Shown: positions 1 through 35,190, counted from the first letter of the stretch. The stretch is DNA of 40,000 nucleotides from Armadillidium nasatum (GCA_009176605.1 SEYY01018469.1:45001-85000), one strand, 5' to 3'. Program-made: numbers and translations. Notes: generated by a model from the letters alone, not told the origin.

Positions 1-201
1 AAAGACACAGTACGTACACGCATCTTTTTTATTTTTATTTTTTTTTAAAACTTTAAATTTCGTGTTCATTAAAATTGTAGGATTGAAGCATAGTATAAAT
101 ATATTAATTATACTGTGATTAAAGCATACCTACCCTTTGTAGAGTATAGCAATGATGAATGTATCTTAAATTTTTAATAGACCCTTAATCAGCATTTTAA
201 A

Positions 202-520
<319 letters not shown>

Positions 521-547
521 CTTGTTTTACGGTATCTTTACTTACAG

Positions 548-7183
<6,636 letters not shown>

Positions 7184-7608
7184 AAAGTCATTATTGTTCA
7201 CAAATATCGACAGTATCGATTATATCGATCGATACAGTATCGATCTATAAAACAAATTTTTTTGAGAGAATCGATTGAATATACTTAGTCGATGTATTGA
7301 ATTAATCAGCCAAATAAAACTAATCGATTTTGAAAGAATCGATTGCAACTTTAGCTGACCAAGTTTCTTAAGGAAATTATTGGTTCCTCTATTATTCTAG
7401 TTTTTTTTCACTCCAAACCGCAAAAAAAATTATAATAATAAAATAAAATAAAATAAAATAAAAATGATCAAAATAACACAGAAATGTCAACAATCGTTGG
7501 AACTTCGTTGGGGACGAGGAAACAGGAATATTAAGTATACGTTTCAGGGTTGGTAAAAAACACTTCTTTTTGAGAAAACCCACTACGCCCTATATTTTCG
7601 TTTTTATT

Positions 7609-7610
<2 letters not shown>
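7184..7610 (+). other. WIF1 3' UTR and flank with ATCGAT cluster
   Basis: Seven ATCGAT hexamers lie between about 7212 and 7344, two of them overlapping as ATCGATCGAT. (AAAAT)n-like tract at 7437-7463. Confidence 0.6.
7313..7318 (+). terminator. Candidate polyadenylation signal of WIF1
   Basis: AATAAA 130 bases after the WIF1 stop, the first canonical hexamer downstream. Cleavage site not determined. Confidence 0.45.

Positions 7611-7674
<64 letters not shown>
7611..7674. repeat. Poly(T) tract
   Basis: More than 60 consecutive T. No SINE boxes were found beside it. Confidence 0.9.
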
Positions 7675-9479
<1,805 letters not shown>

Positions 9480-10650
9480 AAAAACCAACTTGTAACAATA
9501 GCATAACTGTTACTACACTTCGAAGCATAATTAAGGTGTGCAGTTTTTTACACAAATGATGAAGTATACAAAACTTAATCAGACTCGTATACTGACATGC
9601 TCCAATACACAAAGTTGGAGATTGCATTAGCCAACGGAAATGGAGAAAATGGATGGTAAAGACTATTTTAGATATAACAATTATGCTACACGACAAATGA
9701 GCGAAGCCAATGAGTAGGAAAGAAAATAGGTGGGATGGGAGTCGTATATGTGACCTAAAATCTTTGGAGATTTATTGAGCATAATTTTGACATTGTTTAG
9801 TTTTACCTGAAGATACAGAGGAGAACTGGTGTATATCGTCGGTGATAAGACTGTTTAAGGATTTTTTTGGGAGGTTGTCATTCTGCTGGAGTTGAACAAG
9901 GTTGGTGACTAACTTTGCGTGTATTTGCTGCGCGAATGGATGGGGTTTGTGCGATCATAGACATGCCATCAGCGTAAACTTTTTCTTTATTGTCTGGGAC
10001 TTGTAGAATTTTTTTTGTGTTCACATATAAGAAATTGAAAATTTACATTTTGTAATTGTCAGGCATGACGGAGTTTGGGATATTTTGTATGAAAATGTGT
10101 AAGGGTCACAGAATGTATAAGGTTTCGTTAATGTCAATTGCAGTGAGTATGATTGTGTGTGGTGATTTTTAGTGGTCGACATATTGATGTTTTGGACGAC
10201 TGCGGTGATTGAGGTGAGTTTTTCAAGACGTGTTGGAAGTCTGGTGAAGGTATGAGTGATTGATTGTATTTCGGGCTGGATGATTTTTCTACGAGTTTGC
10301 AGATGTAAAGAAGGGAAATATGTTTGGATCTTCTGTTGCTTTTAATTTGGGTATTATTATTGCTTCCATCCATGTTTCATTTAGGTAGGTCATGGCAATG
10401 AGAATCCTTGGTGTTTAGATGAAAATTCGAAATATGTGACCTTGGTTGGAGAGTTTTTGAGTGATTTTGTACCTATATGTTGCCTTGGGTGGTAAAAGAG
10501 TTGGATTGTTTTCAAACGTGTGTGTCTCAGTTGTCTAGGGATTTTCTGGTTGTAGTGTTTTGATATAATTTGTTAGAATAGTTGTGCTAGTATATTGCAA
10601 TCTGGTGAATGTTGAGGATTTTTCGTTCTTTTTTTTTTTAGACGACCTAT
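9480..10650 (-). pseudogene. Decayed reverse-transcriptase-like LINE block
   Basis: The minus-strand translation in pieces gives KSNRRSKHISLLYICKLVEK (compare SYRPISLLS..KLLEK of non-LTR reverse transcriptases), IIQPEIQSITHTFTRLPTRL and similar, with frameshifts and stops. The + strand is markedly G/T rich here, unlike its surroundings, as expected of an inserted block. No YADD box could be placed. Could be an RTE-like element; weak. Confidence 0.4.
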
Positions 10651-10763
10651 AACATTATGTTTTTTTCACTTAGTTTACTTAAATTTTTATGTAAATATTT
10701 AAAATTTTTGTTTTCTTGTTTTTTATTAGGGTGTAAATTTGGGTTTATATTGTGGTTCTGTTG

Positions 10764-10900
<137 letters not shown>

Positions 10901-11778
10901 TTCAGAAGAACAATGACGCAAGCTCATTAACATATAATTAGCAATTACGTTATTGTTTCTCCAAAGCAACTATTTATGCGCACTCATTTGTTTCATTTTA
11001 GTCTGATAAACCTTTTATGTCTTGACATTAAGCCGATTTTAAAAGGAAATCCATAATTCAACTCGTTTTCTATACCGATAACTTGAAAATTGTTCGTCAG
11101 TTTTCTATAAACAAGATCAAAAGATAATTCCCTTTTAATGAGTCTATAGAGAACTCTTCAAGAGAGAAACTTTTAATTAAGACCATTGATCGATTTCTGG
11201 TACAATAGTCATGCATGATCATGTTTGTGTATTTTTTTTCAGTTTCTCAATTTATCAAGCATTTTTCCGAAACCTCTATCAATAGCTATTCAGTGAAATT
11301 TTTTTCATTACTCTTTTAAATAACTTTTCGAAACGTATTTACTTTCATCCATGATTGCCTGTAGCTAATTCAAGATCATTTATCAGATTACAGTATACTG
11401 AAAAGTTCACTTAAATTCTAGCCAGATACTTTACCTCTTTCTTTAGTTTCTTAATTTCTTTCTCTTAAGTTTCGCCTCTAATACATTTTCGTACAATTTC
11501 GTTTGTAATTTTAACGATACATTGTGCCAGTTCTTTTTTATTACTATTTTATTGTTTATTTCCCATCGAAAATTCTTTACTGGTACTCATTAATTGATCA
11601 ATATTGAACATTGGTGAAATCGTAGAGGACTTTTAGCCAATTGAATAATTTGCTACATTTCGTAAATTTATAATATAAAAAAAATCGCATTGCGATTTCT
11701 ATAGAGAAAATATATGTATCGATTTTAATACAGCTAATTTACGAAAATTACATTATTACCTATCTTACTGTTCATTGT

Positions 11779-11886
11779 TACGAACCTCTAAAGATAAATC
11801 CGTATCTAATCCATTATAGTTTATACAATCTACTTTCGATTGTGTCACAATCTCTTTCTAAACAAGTGACTTAAACCACTCGGCCA
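11779..11886 (-). pseudogene. tRNA-Ser/Leu-like relic
   Basis: On the minus strand TGATGGCCGAGTGGTTTAAG (ending near 11870) is a near-perfect class II tRNA A-box region. About 90 bases further on is AGAGGTTCGTAA, a damaged B box. The spacing is longer than in a real tRNA and no acceptor stem closes, so this is a pseudogene or SINE head, not a functional tRNA. Confidence 0.45.
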
Positions 11887-13980
11887 TCACATATTCAAAA
11901 AGAATTCAAAAACCTATGTTAAACGAATAAGCAAAACTGAAATTCCTCCAGTAAACGCATTTATTATTGTTGTTGATTATTATTATAATCATTATTATTA
12001 CTGTTCACGTAGATAATGAGTGCTGTTATTGTTGATGCTTTTAATAAGTTGATGCTATCATTAAATGTAAACCGTATAAATGAAACATTTTTAATATACC
12101 ATAAAAGGAATCTAAATTCATTCATGAATTAATAAGATATATATAAATATACGAATGTGAATGCATTTGTGTGTGTATATATAATAGAAACAAATTGATG
12201 TATGCCAAAGAATACTTGAAGAATAAATGAATTAAATATATTAATAAAGCGCTTTGGTATAATTAACATATCCCTACCGAAAAAAAAAATAACGAACTTA
12301 TTACAGCTTAATCATTCATAGAATAAACGAAGAATTTCTCAGCTTAATTATTAAATTGACAATGACCTATAGTTACTTATATATATTTCACTGAACTTGC
12401 CCGATTGTTCAAATATGGCCGCGATATATAAATTTGTAATTCTGGTATACTTTCAGCTTTTTTTTTCTGGTTATTGGTAAGAAAAAATTGAATGAAGATT
12501 TTATATTAATATTTCTTATAAATTATTCCTACTGTATTAATACTAGAAAATGCTGAAAGAAAGTAGGTTGATTATTTATTATTATTTTAAAGTTTTTCAG
12601 TAATCAGGTAAATCTTAATTAAATGCAATATAAATTTGTAATTTAGAATGAAACTAGCAGGAACATATCCTACGATTTGTTACGCTTATGTAATCTTATA
12701 AATCAATTTAAAATCCCTACGAATAATTACTGTTTCACCCCCCCCCCCCAAAAAAAAAAAAAAAACATACCTCTTCCTTTCCTAGCTTTTTATCAAAGAG
12801 CTGGGACCTACATAATCAAATGTTAAAGTTTTATACAACGTTGAACAACTTTTTTTTTTTTTCTACGGCTTTGGATCCCTCTATTTTCTTTTACAATTAT
12901 AAAAATTAAAAATATTTAATAAACTTTTTCGCTCATTCTCCCCACCCAGCCCTGGTTTTAACTAAATAATTCTAATCTTCCCAACATTAGAATGTCAATT
13001 GGATATTTAAAAAAATTTTTTTTTCGGTATTTTTAAAATGTTAATAAATTTATATACCAAAAAGTCCCTTTTAAATTGCTTAAATGGATTGCTACCACCT
13101 TGGATAATTGCCTCATGTTGGGACTTTTGGTTCTACATTTATATGCTGTACACATCAACAAATATTGTTGAATTGCCCTTTATTACTAAGAGAAGATAGT
13201 ATTCCATGGAAAATCAATAACAACTTCAAATTTCCACAAAGGAGTAATTATTTATGCATGATTCTAGAATCGAAACACTTTGTATTAATAATTTGTGCTG
13301 CTTATCATACATATAAAACTTGTATGGATATACCATATTATTTATATATTCGTGATATTTATCATGCAAAAACGATATTTTCCAGTTCTAAATGTAGGGA
13401 GAATTTAGAAAGAAGAAAAACTTTCTAAATGTAGAATAAGTTTTCGCTACGGATAGAGCGCTTCGTTAATTCTTAATAAAAGAAAAACTTGACCATAAAA
13501 ATTGATACATCCTTGACAGGAATCGTTAAAAGGAAATCTAGACTTTATGACAATTAAGGATCAAGTGAAAGATATAATTTTAAATGAGCTGCAATAAACC
13601 TTCAGGATTTTTTGGCAATCTCAACCTTATTACATTATTTAGCTACTACCAACTGAAGGGAATAGAGCAAGTTTATTAACAAGTCCTACTCTTCGCCTAT
13701 TTAAATATTTGGCATTAATTAAACAATTAGCAAACGTTTAGTAAAATTTATTTCTTACAACGATAAAACTTATGAAAAACTATATAAAGCATTAGAAATA
13801 TATATTTTAACATGCATAATTATTTATTAAAAATAAATATGGGTGTAAGGCACTAAAGAAAGTCATAAATATATCCAGATTTTCTTTAGAGTGATTCTAG
13901 GGCAAGAGGAAAAGTTTTATTTCTATATAAAACAAAAAATGTATGAAATGAAAAATTGCATCCTCTACAATCATTCAAAT

Positions 13981-13986
13981 TTTATT
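13981..13986 (-). terminator. Candidate polyadenylation signal of TPX2
   Basis: TTTATT on the + strand (AATAAA on the minus strand) about 185 bases past the TPX2 stop. An ATTAAA variant lies nearer, at 14038-14033. Confidence 0.35.
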
Positions 13987-14168
13987 ATAAAGGAAATTAT
14001 AATTTCTAAATGTTAAGGGCAGTAAATATTTTTTTAATAGTTCAGGCCAATTAACAAAACGTAGAAAGATTATAAAAAGAGGCTGAATATGTACATACTA
14101 AAATCTATCAAATTAACAATTCTCTTCATATATAATAAATATTTATACTAATGACTACAATATGTGTA

Positions 14169-26701
<12,533 letters not shown>

Positions 26702-26733
26702 CTTTAAAAATATGATAATTTTTCCTAAAAAAA

Positions 26734-26945
<212 letters not shown>

Positions 26946-27432
26946 ACTGTTTTTTTTTTTTGTTTTATTTTGTCCTATTTTTTGATACATAATAATATAA
27001 CAGATATATTAGTTCCTTCTTACTGTGTTAAAAAACTTTAAAGTAGTTTATATATTAGAAATATAACTTCCTTAATATTTGGTTATTCATGGTTCAAGAT
27101 TTCATATAGGGTAATACAAGAATCTGATCTTCATTAATATAATTTATCCAATATAGAACTGTTAGAGTTTAGAATTCCTAATATATATTCAATCAAATCT
27201 TCAACAAAATTTAATTGAGCTTTAATCTAATGCAATTTGAGGTTATAGACAAAAGAGAAAACAGAAAAGACAATTCCTTTTAATTTTCAACCATTTAAAT
27301 TTTTATACAACATTATAAGAAAACAATATTCCTCTATATAAATTATAAAAGAAAGAAAATTTAAGCACTTTTGATGCATAATCATTAATCCATAAATTAA
27401 ATACATAACTTGCAAAAAAAATAAAAATATAA

Positions 27433-27541
<109 letters not shown>

Positions 27542-27728
27542 CCTTTTCAGAAGTTATTCAACAAGTTTACTTAGGTAAGACCCTAAATTAAAGTATGAAA
27601 AAATGGAAGATATGAAATTATCAATATAACCTGTATTTATACATAGTTATTTTATTGCTGTGTATCAAATTTGTATCATTTAGCTACATTATTTCAAAAT
27701 TATTATTTTGCTTATACTTTCAGTCAAT

Positions 27729-27960
27729 ATGGCTAAAAGATCAGCTTCAGCAGTATGGGAGTACTTTACAATGTTTCAAGATAGGCTTGAAATAGCTAAA
27801 TGTAACATCTGCAGTCAGGAAATTAGAAGAGGATCTTCGGGTGCCCCAAGTAAAAAATTTTCAACCAAATCTTTATGGGGCATCTAAAATCAAAACACAA
27901 AGATGAGCATTCACAGCAGAAAAGGAGCGGTCAAAAGAAACAGAAAATAAAGAAAATATT
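27729..27960 (+). pseudogene. BED zinc finger N-terminus of a hAT/ZBED-type transposase, one frameshift
   Basis: ATG at 27729 after a tatactttcag acceptor. It reads MAKRSASAVWEYFTMFQDRL, then AKCNICSQEIRRGS and KKFSTKSLWG, and stops at 27885. A one-base shift in the GGGG run at 27877-27880 restores HLKSKHKDEHSQQKR. Together this is a BED finger: aromatic W..YF, C-x2-C and H-x4-H. BED fingers head hAT transposases and their domesticated ZBED relatives. No catalytic hAT domain was seen downstream. Confidence 0.72.
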
Positions 27961-28353
27961 GAAAAAAGAAAATCTTAATTTTCTTATATTTTGTTTGAAA
28001 TTTTTTTTATAATTATTTGACCGAGCTGAAATTTTCAGGGTATATGCATTTTTTCCCAAAGTTTTGAGTTGATTTTGTGCATTTTCTGAGACTATAAATA
28101 GCAGTTTGAAAGTTATTTGGACCCAAAGTTGAAAAAACATAAATAGCGGAGTCGAACAACTGGTCCAAATGAGCTGAAAATTTAACAATAATCTTAGCCT
28201 CAATTTCTTGCATTAGTGGGAACAGATTTTTGATATGTCTAGAAAAAAGTTATAAGCATTTAAAAAACTTTTTGCAAAAATTATACCCTTTATAAGAAAA
28301 AAAATTATTTTATAAAAAACTTTATCTACTAATTTCTTTATTTTTGGAAATTG

Positions 28354-28928
28354 TTTAAGAGGAGAGACAGGGAAACCACTTTTATTTAGTCATTTTTAAG
28401 TGATATTTGTTTGAAGCAAGATAGTCTCTCAAACTTTGGAAATTTTTGAAATTTGGTAAAAAATGGACCTATCTGAGAGGCTATATCTCGAAACTAACAA
28501 ATCGCATCAAATAAAGTATAGAGAGAAATTTGTAGCCCCATCCCTCCTCCATACACCTACCAAAAATAAGAAATGTTATAGTAGCAGTTTTTTAATTTTT
28601 TTGTCCGAAAAGGCCTTTTTTTTTTTTCAGTTTTTGGCTTTTAACATTTTTTCTATAACTCTGGGAACAAAAGTCTATTAAAAGCTTTTGTATCTCATAA
28701 AATTCTGAATATACAGTCCAAATTTCAGGTCATTCCAAAAAGTGGTTTGGTTCCGCCATTCATTTAAAAAATGGTCCAATTTCTAAAATAAAAAAACTTT
28801 TTAAGTTATAGGCTCAGTAAAACACTAGAAATAGAATTTTTTCATGGGGAAAAAACTATATACAACGGAAATTTCAGGAGAATCAGCTGAAAATTAAAAA
28901 AAATCTGAAATTAGACTGTCCCCTTAAG
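28354..28928. repeat. Possible TTAA-flanked non-autonomous element
   Basis: TTAA at 28355 is followed by GAGGAGAGACAGGG. At the other end AGACTGTCCCC precedes TTAA at 28924. The inward ends GAGGAGAGACAG and GGGGACAGTC are similar but imperfect. piggyBac-type elements target TTAA. The interior is non-coding. Could be chance. Confidence 0.2.
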
Positions 28929-29007
28929 TATAATTTGCCATTTTAACCCTTGTTTTCCCTGATTGTTAACCGGGCCAGGGTTTGCCAGGACTCGTCATAT
29001 ATTTATT

Positions 29008-29122
<115 letters not shown>

Positions 29123-29343
29123 TTAGGTTTAGATTGTTTCTGACTTTCGATATTTTTTATATCAATATTTTTTTATGTTGATATTTTATTTTAATCGATA
29201 CTTTTATACCTATAATTTTTTTTTATACCTATAATTTCTTTACAACAAATTTCAGTTTACCTTTGACTGTCATTGTATCCGTTGTTGTTGTTCTTTAAAT
29301 ATGAATCTTCAAGATGTGTGTAATTTGTTCTAGTGATTGGTAT

Positions 29344-29484
<141 letters not shown>

Positions 29485-29515
29485 AATGTAATACGGCCCT
29501 AGGCTAGTATGTCGT

Positions 29516-29682
29516 GCCAACGTTCTTGTGTAGGTTAGGCCTCTTTTATGGCAACTTCGGTAGTTCAGGTTATGATAAGTCGAATTAGGTTCTGCTACAA
29601 AAATAAGTAATAATAATTGTGTGTATGTCTGGTGTAATAGCCTCTAATTCTCGCCAACGTTCTTGTTTAGGTTAGGCCTCTT
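29516..29682 (+). repeat. 30-bp direct repeat pair
   Basis: GCCAACGTTCTTGTGTAGGT..TAGGCCTCTT at 29516-29545 recurs with one change at 29653-29682, 137 bases apart. Confidence 0.8.
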
Positions 29683-29749
29683 CGATATTTTCGATTATCG
29701 ATATTTTCTGACAATCGAAAGTCAGAAACAATCTACACCTTTACCATAT

Positions 29750-29797
29750 ATACCTATATATATATATATTATATATTATATATATAATATATATATA

Positions 29798-29833
<36 letters not shown>
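29750..29833. repeat. (TA)n array at the right inverted repeat
   Basis: About 84 bases with several TTATA interruptions, about ten bases outside the right inverted repeat. The unit is thus bracketed by TA arrays on both sides. Confidence 0.95.
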
Positions 29834-29835
<2 letters not shown>

Positions 29836-32480
29836 TTTAATTACAGTACATAGCAAAAAATAACGAATAGTCAAGGGACAAATATACTATTAAAATTTTT
29901 ATTTTTTATTTTTGTACAAAGGATAGTCGCAGAACAGTTGCTTCACTATTCAAAATAAAATAAGTTTTTTTAATAGCTTTTCTTTTTATGCATTTATATT
30001 ACTTTCCGTAAAGTAAAAGAATGTGTAGAATGCATTTAAACATTTTGACTTCATATTTCTAATATAGTGAAAAAATAGAGGTATCGTGCCAGATCAAATT
30101 ATTAATGCTGGAATCATTTGGGGTAAAATTTAGATATAAAAAAAAAAGAGGAGGCAGAAGACATTGGCCTTTTCAGTAGGAGTGTTTGATTTTAGTATAT
30201 TTTGTCTTGTAATTTTATTTAAAAAAAATAAAAATAAAATAAAAATAAAAATAAAAATGCACAGCTGAACCAAAGTATTACTGAAAATTATCTCTTAGAA
30301 ATTTAAGGTATTTATGTTTAATATACAAAATCGTTTTCCACACTTCACTTTACCCAATTTACTTGATTTCACAATGTTTTATCATTGTAGTTTCAATATA
30401 TTCAAAGAAAAAATCAGTGCTTAGATGAACCAAAATATTACCAAAATGAAATTAAAATGAGTTTTAATGCGCCATATGGTAGCCCTAATGCCAATGACTT
30501 ATTTTTCATAAATTTGAAGTTTTTCATGTCTATATTTTTGATAGAGGAAAAAAATACATCACACTAAACAATAACCAAGTTAAAAACAGCAATAATTCAA
30601 ACCCACCAACTAGCTTAGGGTTAGCCCGTTTTCAAAACAAATATCATAGGCCTATTCTAAAATTAAAAAGCGCCTATTGGCTCAATTCCAATAAAAATGG
30701 AAATAAAAGTAAATTATTAATTATAATAATAATTAATAATCAAGAACAAGAATATTAATAATTATAATAATAATTTAAAGCAGAACCAGGAAGAAAAATC
30801 TTATTTGAACTTCAGCGGTATCTGGGAATTTCAAAAACACTGTGTGTTGGTTGGTTGATTGGTTAACGATTTCCTTACAGGCTATTTCCAAAGTTGTATT
30901 TTCACAGTGCTAACCACAGTTTAAAAGCATGTAGTGCTAACATTCAAAATTAATAACATTGAAAATTAAAGCAAACTTTGATTTTAGTAATTAAATTCAC
31001 TTTTAAAACTTTTGGGCAATCTCGTGGCAGATAAAAGTGCATATAGTCTTTTATATTATAATATTTATCTTTAACTCTTTTTTTTTATTGTTATATTTAT
31101 TTTATTTATATGCATATTTTTGTTTATTTTGTATAACTACTCTTTGGAGTATTTACGTATTGTCATTTTAAATTTGTTTTTGGCTGATAATGATGTCAAG
31201 AAACATAAAAGCCTTGATCATTAAATTACGGATACTGATGTTAGAGAGTATATTCTCGTCTTCAGTTTTATCATTAGATCAATGTTCATAGGCACAAGTT
31301 AAGTACTATAAAAACTGTTTTATGCTTTCACTGTTTTATGTTGTGTATATGCTTTATATGTTTTGGGTTTTCCTTTATATTGGAGAGGTTTTACTTCATA
31401 GGGGTTTGTAGAGTTGGTTCGTTTTTTGTGTCGATATCGCACTCTCAGTCTGGCACCAAAACAAGCTGCTGGTTTAAAAATAAGTACTCACTCAAAATTA
31501 TCGTCGCGTTCAGACGTTTTTATAAAATGTAAGTATTTTTGCTTGTTCGTTACTTGTCTTCAAGTTCAAAATTAAATTAAAGTATGAGGTTATATATTAT
31601 TCTTATTTTCCTCTTCTTTACTATCTTTTCAATTGACTTCTACTCAAATATATACCTCTATATATACTAAAATTTATGAAACTTAAAACTTATAAATAAT
31701 CTCTATAAAATTGCAGATTTTAAAAATCATGGGAGTCGAAGCTATTAACTAACAAAATTAATTAGAAACAGAAACTTATTAAAAAGTTTGAAAATAAGTT
31801 GATACTACAAACTAAATCTTCAGCACAGTTTATCTTTTATTAATTTTAATTAAATGTATATGTTTCTTTGCTACTAAGAAGGTGAACAGTTTTCGATCTG
31901 CACTCATGCAAGAAGTATATCGGAAAATTAATATTAGCTTCCATTGCAGTAGTAAGTCCCCTTTTGAAACCAAGAAGAGAGTTCTGTCTATAGGTTTGCA
32001 TATTAGTCTTCCTATTTTTAAACTGAAATTTTATTAATATTTTCAATAGCTTTTAATAGCTTAAAGGGTTATTTTACCATCTAAAGAACCTTCCATATTT
32101 AAACAATTTCTAAGAATGTGCCCAAACTCTTTTATAATTTTAATAATAATGAACTTTTTTCTCTAGTCATTACAATATGGTAATTGGGAAAAGGCATTTT
32201 CATTATCGACATGGTTATATATATTCAAAATTTTTTACAAATAGTAAATGATTCCTTCAAATTTTCCCAATTATCAGGTAATATTCTAACTTATATTTTA
32301 CACATTTAAAACGAGGTATCACGCATCTTCATGATTTTCTTTTCATTTCTGGCTCCACTCTGGATCTTGTGTATGAATTGTTCAAAATTCATAAAACAGG
32401 CTATTAATTCTACAACCTATGAACTTTTTAAATTCATACTACCTTTTGTGGAGCCAAGCACCACCAATGAGCACACCATT
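29834..32480. other. Intergenic AT-rich stretch, nothing recognised
   Basis: Contains an (AAAAT)n tract near 30220-30257 and an AT-only palindromic patch near 30715-30775. A weak plus frame at 31400-31530 ends before GTAAGT, but has no family resemblance. Confidence 0.5.
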
Positions 32481-32520
32481 GTATCCTCTCTCTCTTCTCT
32501 TTCTTTCTTCCTTTTTTTCC

Positions 32521-32653
<133 letters not shown>

Positions 32654-32939
32654 GAAAAAAATCCATATGAATAGATTTGATTTGATTTGACTTGTGTTTT
32701 ATTTACTAATTTTCCAATTATAAAGTAACGTAATATCATCACTAATAGCCTGTTTTTAATAACTAGAAACTGTGTTAATGACCTCTATAAAATTAATTTT
32801 TCCAAACTATACTAGATTTTGCTTCGAACAATATTATATTCCTCTTCAATGATCAACCATGTATAGTCAAGTTGCTAGATTCACCTTTGAGTTCAGTTTT
32901 TGCTGACACGTTTTATGTTTTGAAATTGCAAATCTAGTT

Positions 32940-33200
<261 letters not shown>

Positions 33201-33324
33201 TTATATATATATATATAATCTTATTATATATTATTATTATATATTATATATTATATATTATATATTATTATTATTATTATTATATATTATTATATATTAT
33301 TATTATTATTATTATTCCCTAACA

Positions 33325-33790
33325 ACTAATCTTTTCTAATCTCTAATCTTTCACCTTTTTTCTTATTCTTCTAGCTTTGAAGTTAATTAAAATAAGATGC
33401 TTTATTTCTGTTCTTTTATCTCGTTTTATTTTTATAATATTTTTATTATTTTATTTATTTATTATTATTTTTCCGAAATAAAAAGTTTTTTTTTTTCCCA
33501 TATTTTAATATAAAAAAATTATTAGAAATAATAAACATGTAATTTGTTAATTACTGCTTTTCAGAAGGGTATAAAACCCTTCCCCCGATCCTCACCTTCT
33601 CATCATTCCATTTTCTCTCATGAGGAAAAATTGGTATAAAAACAAAACTGGGGAAGAAATTATATATGTATATCGCCACGTATTACCAAAGTTTACCTAA
33701 AACTTTGGTATTATAGAGTGTTTCAAAGTTCTTGCAGGGTCGCAAAGGCACGTGTCAATTTCCTATTCTAATCTTCTCAGTTTCCCGGAA
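33325..33790 (+). repeat. Dispersed repeat copy 1
   Basis: Shares with 35930-36425 the ordered phrases TAATTAAAATAAGATG, TTTGTTAATTAC followed by GCTTTTC, CTTCTCATCATTCCATTTT, TTATATAT and GCCACGTATTA, and GGCACGTGTCAATTT. Same orientation, about 2.6 kb apart, diverged. Confidence 0.75.
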
Positions 33791-33908
33791 TAGTTTCCAG
33801 AAACCTCTTTTTACATTACGCTTCAATTTTGCATTCTTTTTGATCAATAATTCACTTGTTCCATGAAGCATCATTATTACTATTCTTTATTTGCGACACT
33901 CACTGTAA

Positions 33909-33909
33909 C

Positions 33910-33968
<59 letters not shown>

Positions 33969-34067
33969 TAATAACGAAAAAAAGTTTTGTTAGGAGTGAA
34001 AATGCTGCAGTAATATACAATTTCAGTTGTAAAATGAATATTATGTTTCAATTAAAAATGCTGCTTG

Positions 34068-34148
<81 letters not shown>

Positions 34149-34235
34149 TAAAAAAGTTTTGTTAGGAGTGAAAATGTTTCAGTAATATACAATTTCAGTT
34201 GTAAAATGAATATTATGTTTCAATTAAAAATGCTG
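33909..34235 (+). repeat. Tandem duplication with (AAT)n spacer
   Basis: AAAAGTTTTGTTAGGAGTGAAAATG..CAATTAAAAATGCTG at about 33981 recurs at about 34153, each preceded by (AAT)n (33909-33963 and 34070-34146). Period about 172. The second copy abuts the LINE 3' end. Confidence 0.9.
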
Positions 34236-34913
34236 TCCAGATACACGGCGTTTGAAAGTATGCAAGTCAAAGGAAGTTGGGAAAACAGAAGAAGGGAGTG
34301 TGATCCAGATTTCACCGGTAGAGTATATATAATATTGAGCATAGCGGTTAAGTCTGGGGTCAGAGAGTTGGACAGAGAAAGGACGAGACTGTGTAGAAAG
34401 ACGTGTCGCACGAGCCCTTCTCAATGGAGGAGGTATGCGACGAGAGAGTTCAGAATAGCAGTGTCTGTTGTAATAGCGATAGTAAAGAGAGAGTGACGCA
34501 ATAATTCGACGGACAGAAAGAGATTGAAGAGAGTTAGTAAGAGCAGGAGAGTTGATGAGACGAAATGCCCTAGACTCCACCTTCTCTAGGAGAGCCGTGA
34601 GTGTGGAACCACCCCAGATGTGCGAAGCGTACTCCATACAGGGGCGAACAACACCCCTATACAGAGCAAGCAACTGGGGTGGCGTGAAGTAATTCTGAAG
34701 GCGCCTCAGAACACTCAACCTCTTAGAAGCTTGTTTAGAAAGAGAAGTAATGTGATCTTTCCAAGAAAGATCACGAGAAAAAGAAACACCAAGAATATTA
34801 AGAACAGATGAAGGCTTGAGTTGTGTGTTTTCGAAGAAGATATCATAGTTGTGTGGAAGATTGTGTCGAGTGGAGAGATGAAGGAAATTGAGTTTTTGAG
34901 GCATTGAAAACAA
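34224..34913 (-). pseudogene. 5'-truncated jockey-like LINE, RT C-terminal 229 codons
   Basis: A 229-codon open frame. It starts KLNFLHLSTRHNLPHNYDIF, then VLNILGVSFSRDLSWKDHIT, SLSKQASKRLSVLRRLQNYF, LYRGVVRPCMEYASHIWGGS, VESRAFRLINSPAL and LPSSVFPTSFDLHTFKRRVS, and stops at 34224. This is the conserved tail of non-LTR (jockey-like) reverse transcriptases, past the YADD box. The 5' side is cut by a (TA)n array at 34916. Intact frame, so younger than the copy at 18690-19245, but too short to be active. Confidence 0.88.
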
Positions 34914-35029
<116 letters not shown>

Positions 35030-35059
35030 ATTTATTTATTTAAAAAAAAAAAAAAAAAA

Positions 35060-35190
35060 ATTTTTTTTTTTTTGCAACATTGCATTATACTAATATACTA
35101 ATTCACTTCTCCTCGAAAAAAGGGATTTTTTTAAATAAAGTTTTTTTTTGCAACATTGCAATGTTGAATGCAACATGCATTCAACTTGCA
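35060..35190 (+). repeat. Direct repeat with overlapping palindromes
   Basis: T9-GCAACATTGCA occurs at about 35064 and 35141. The second copy continues into the perfect palindrome CAACATTGCAATGTTG (35151-35166) and the stem GTTGAATGC-AACAT-GCATTCAAC (35163-35185). Confidence 0.85.

Noticed and set aside
13108..13428. 106-codon + frame between the genes
   Set aside because: No recognisable motif, AT-driven composition, no splice or promoter context.
31338..31535. Possible exon ending before GTAAGT
   Set aside because: 64-codon frame with no family resemblance and no acceptor support; kept only as a note in the intergenic entry.
34206..34496. 96-codon + frame over the LINE
   Set aside because: Antisense of the reverse-transcriptase frame.
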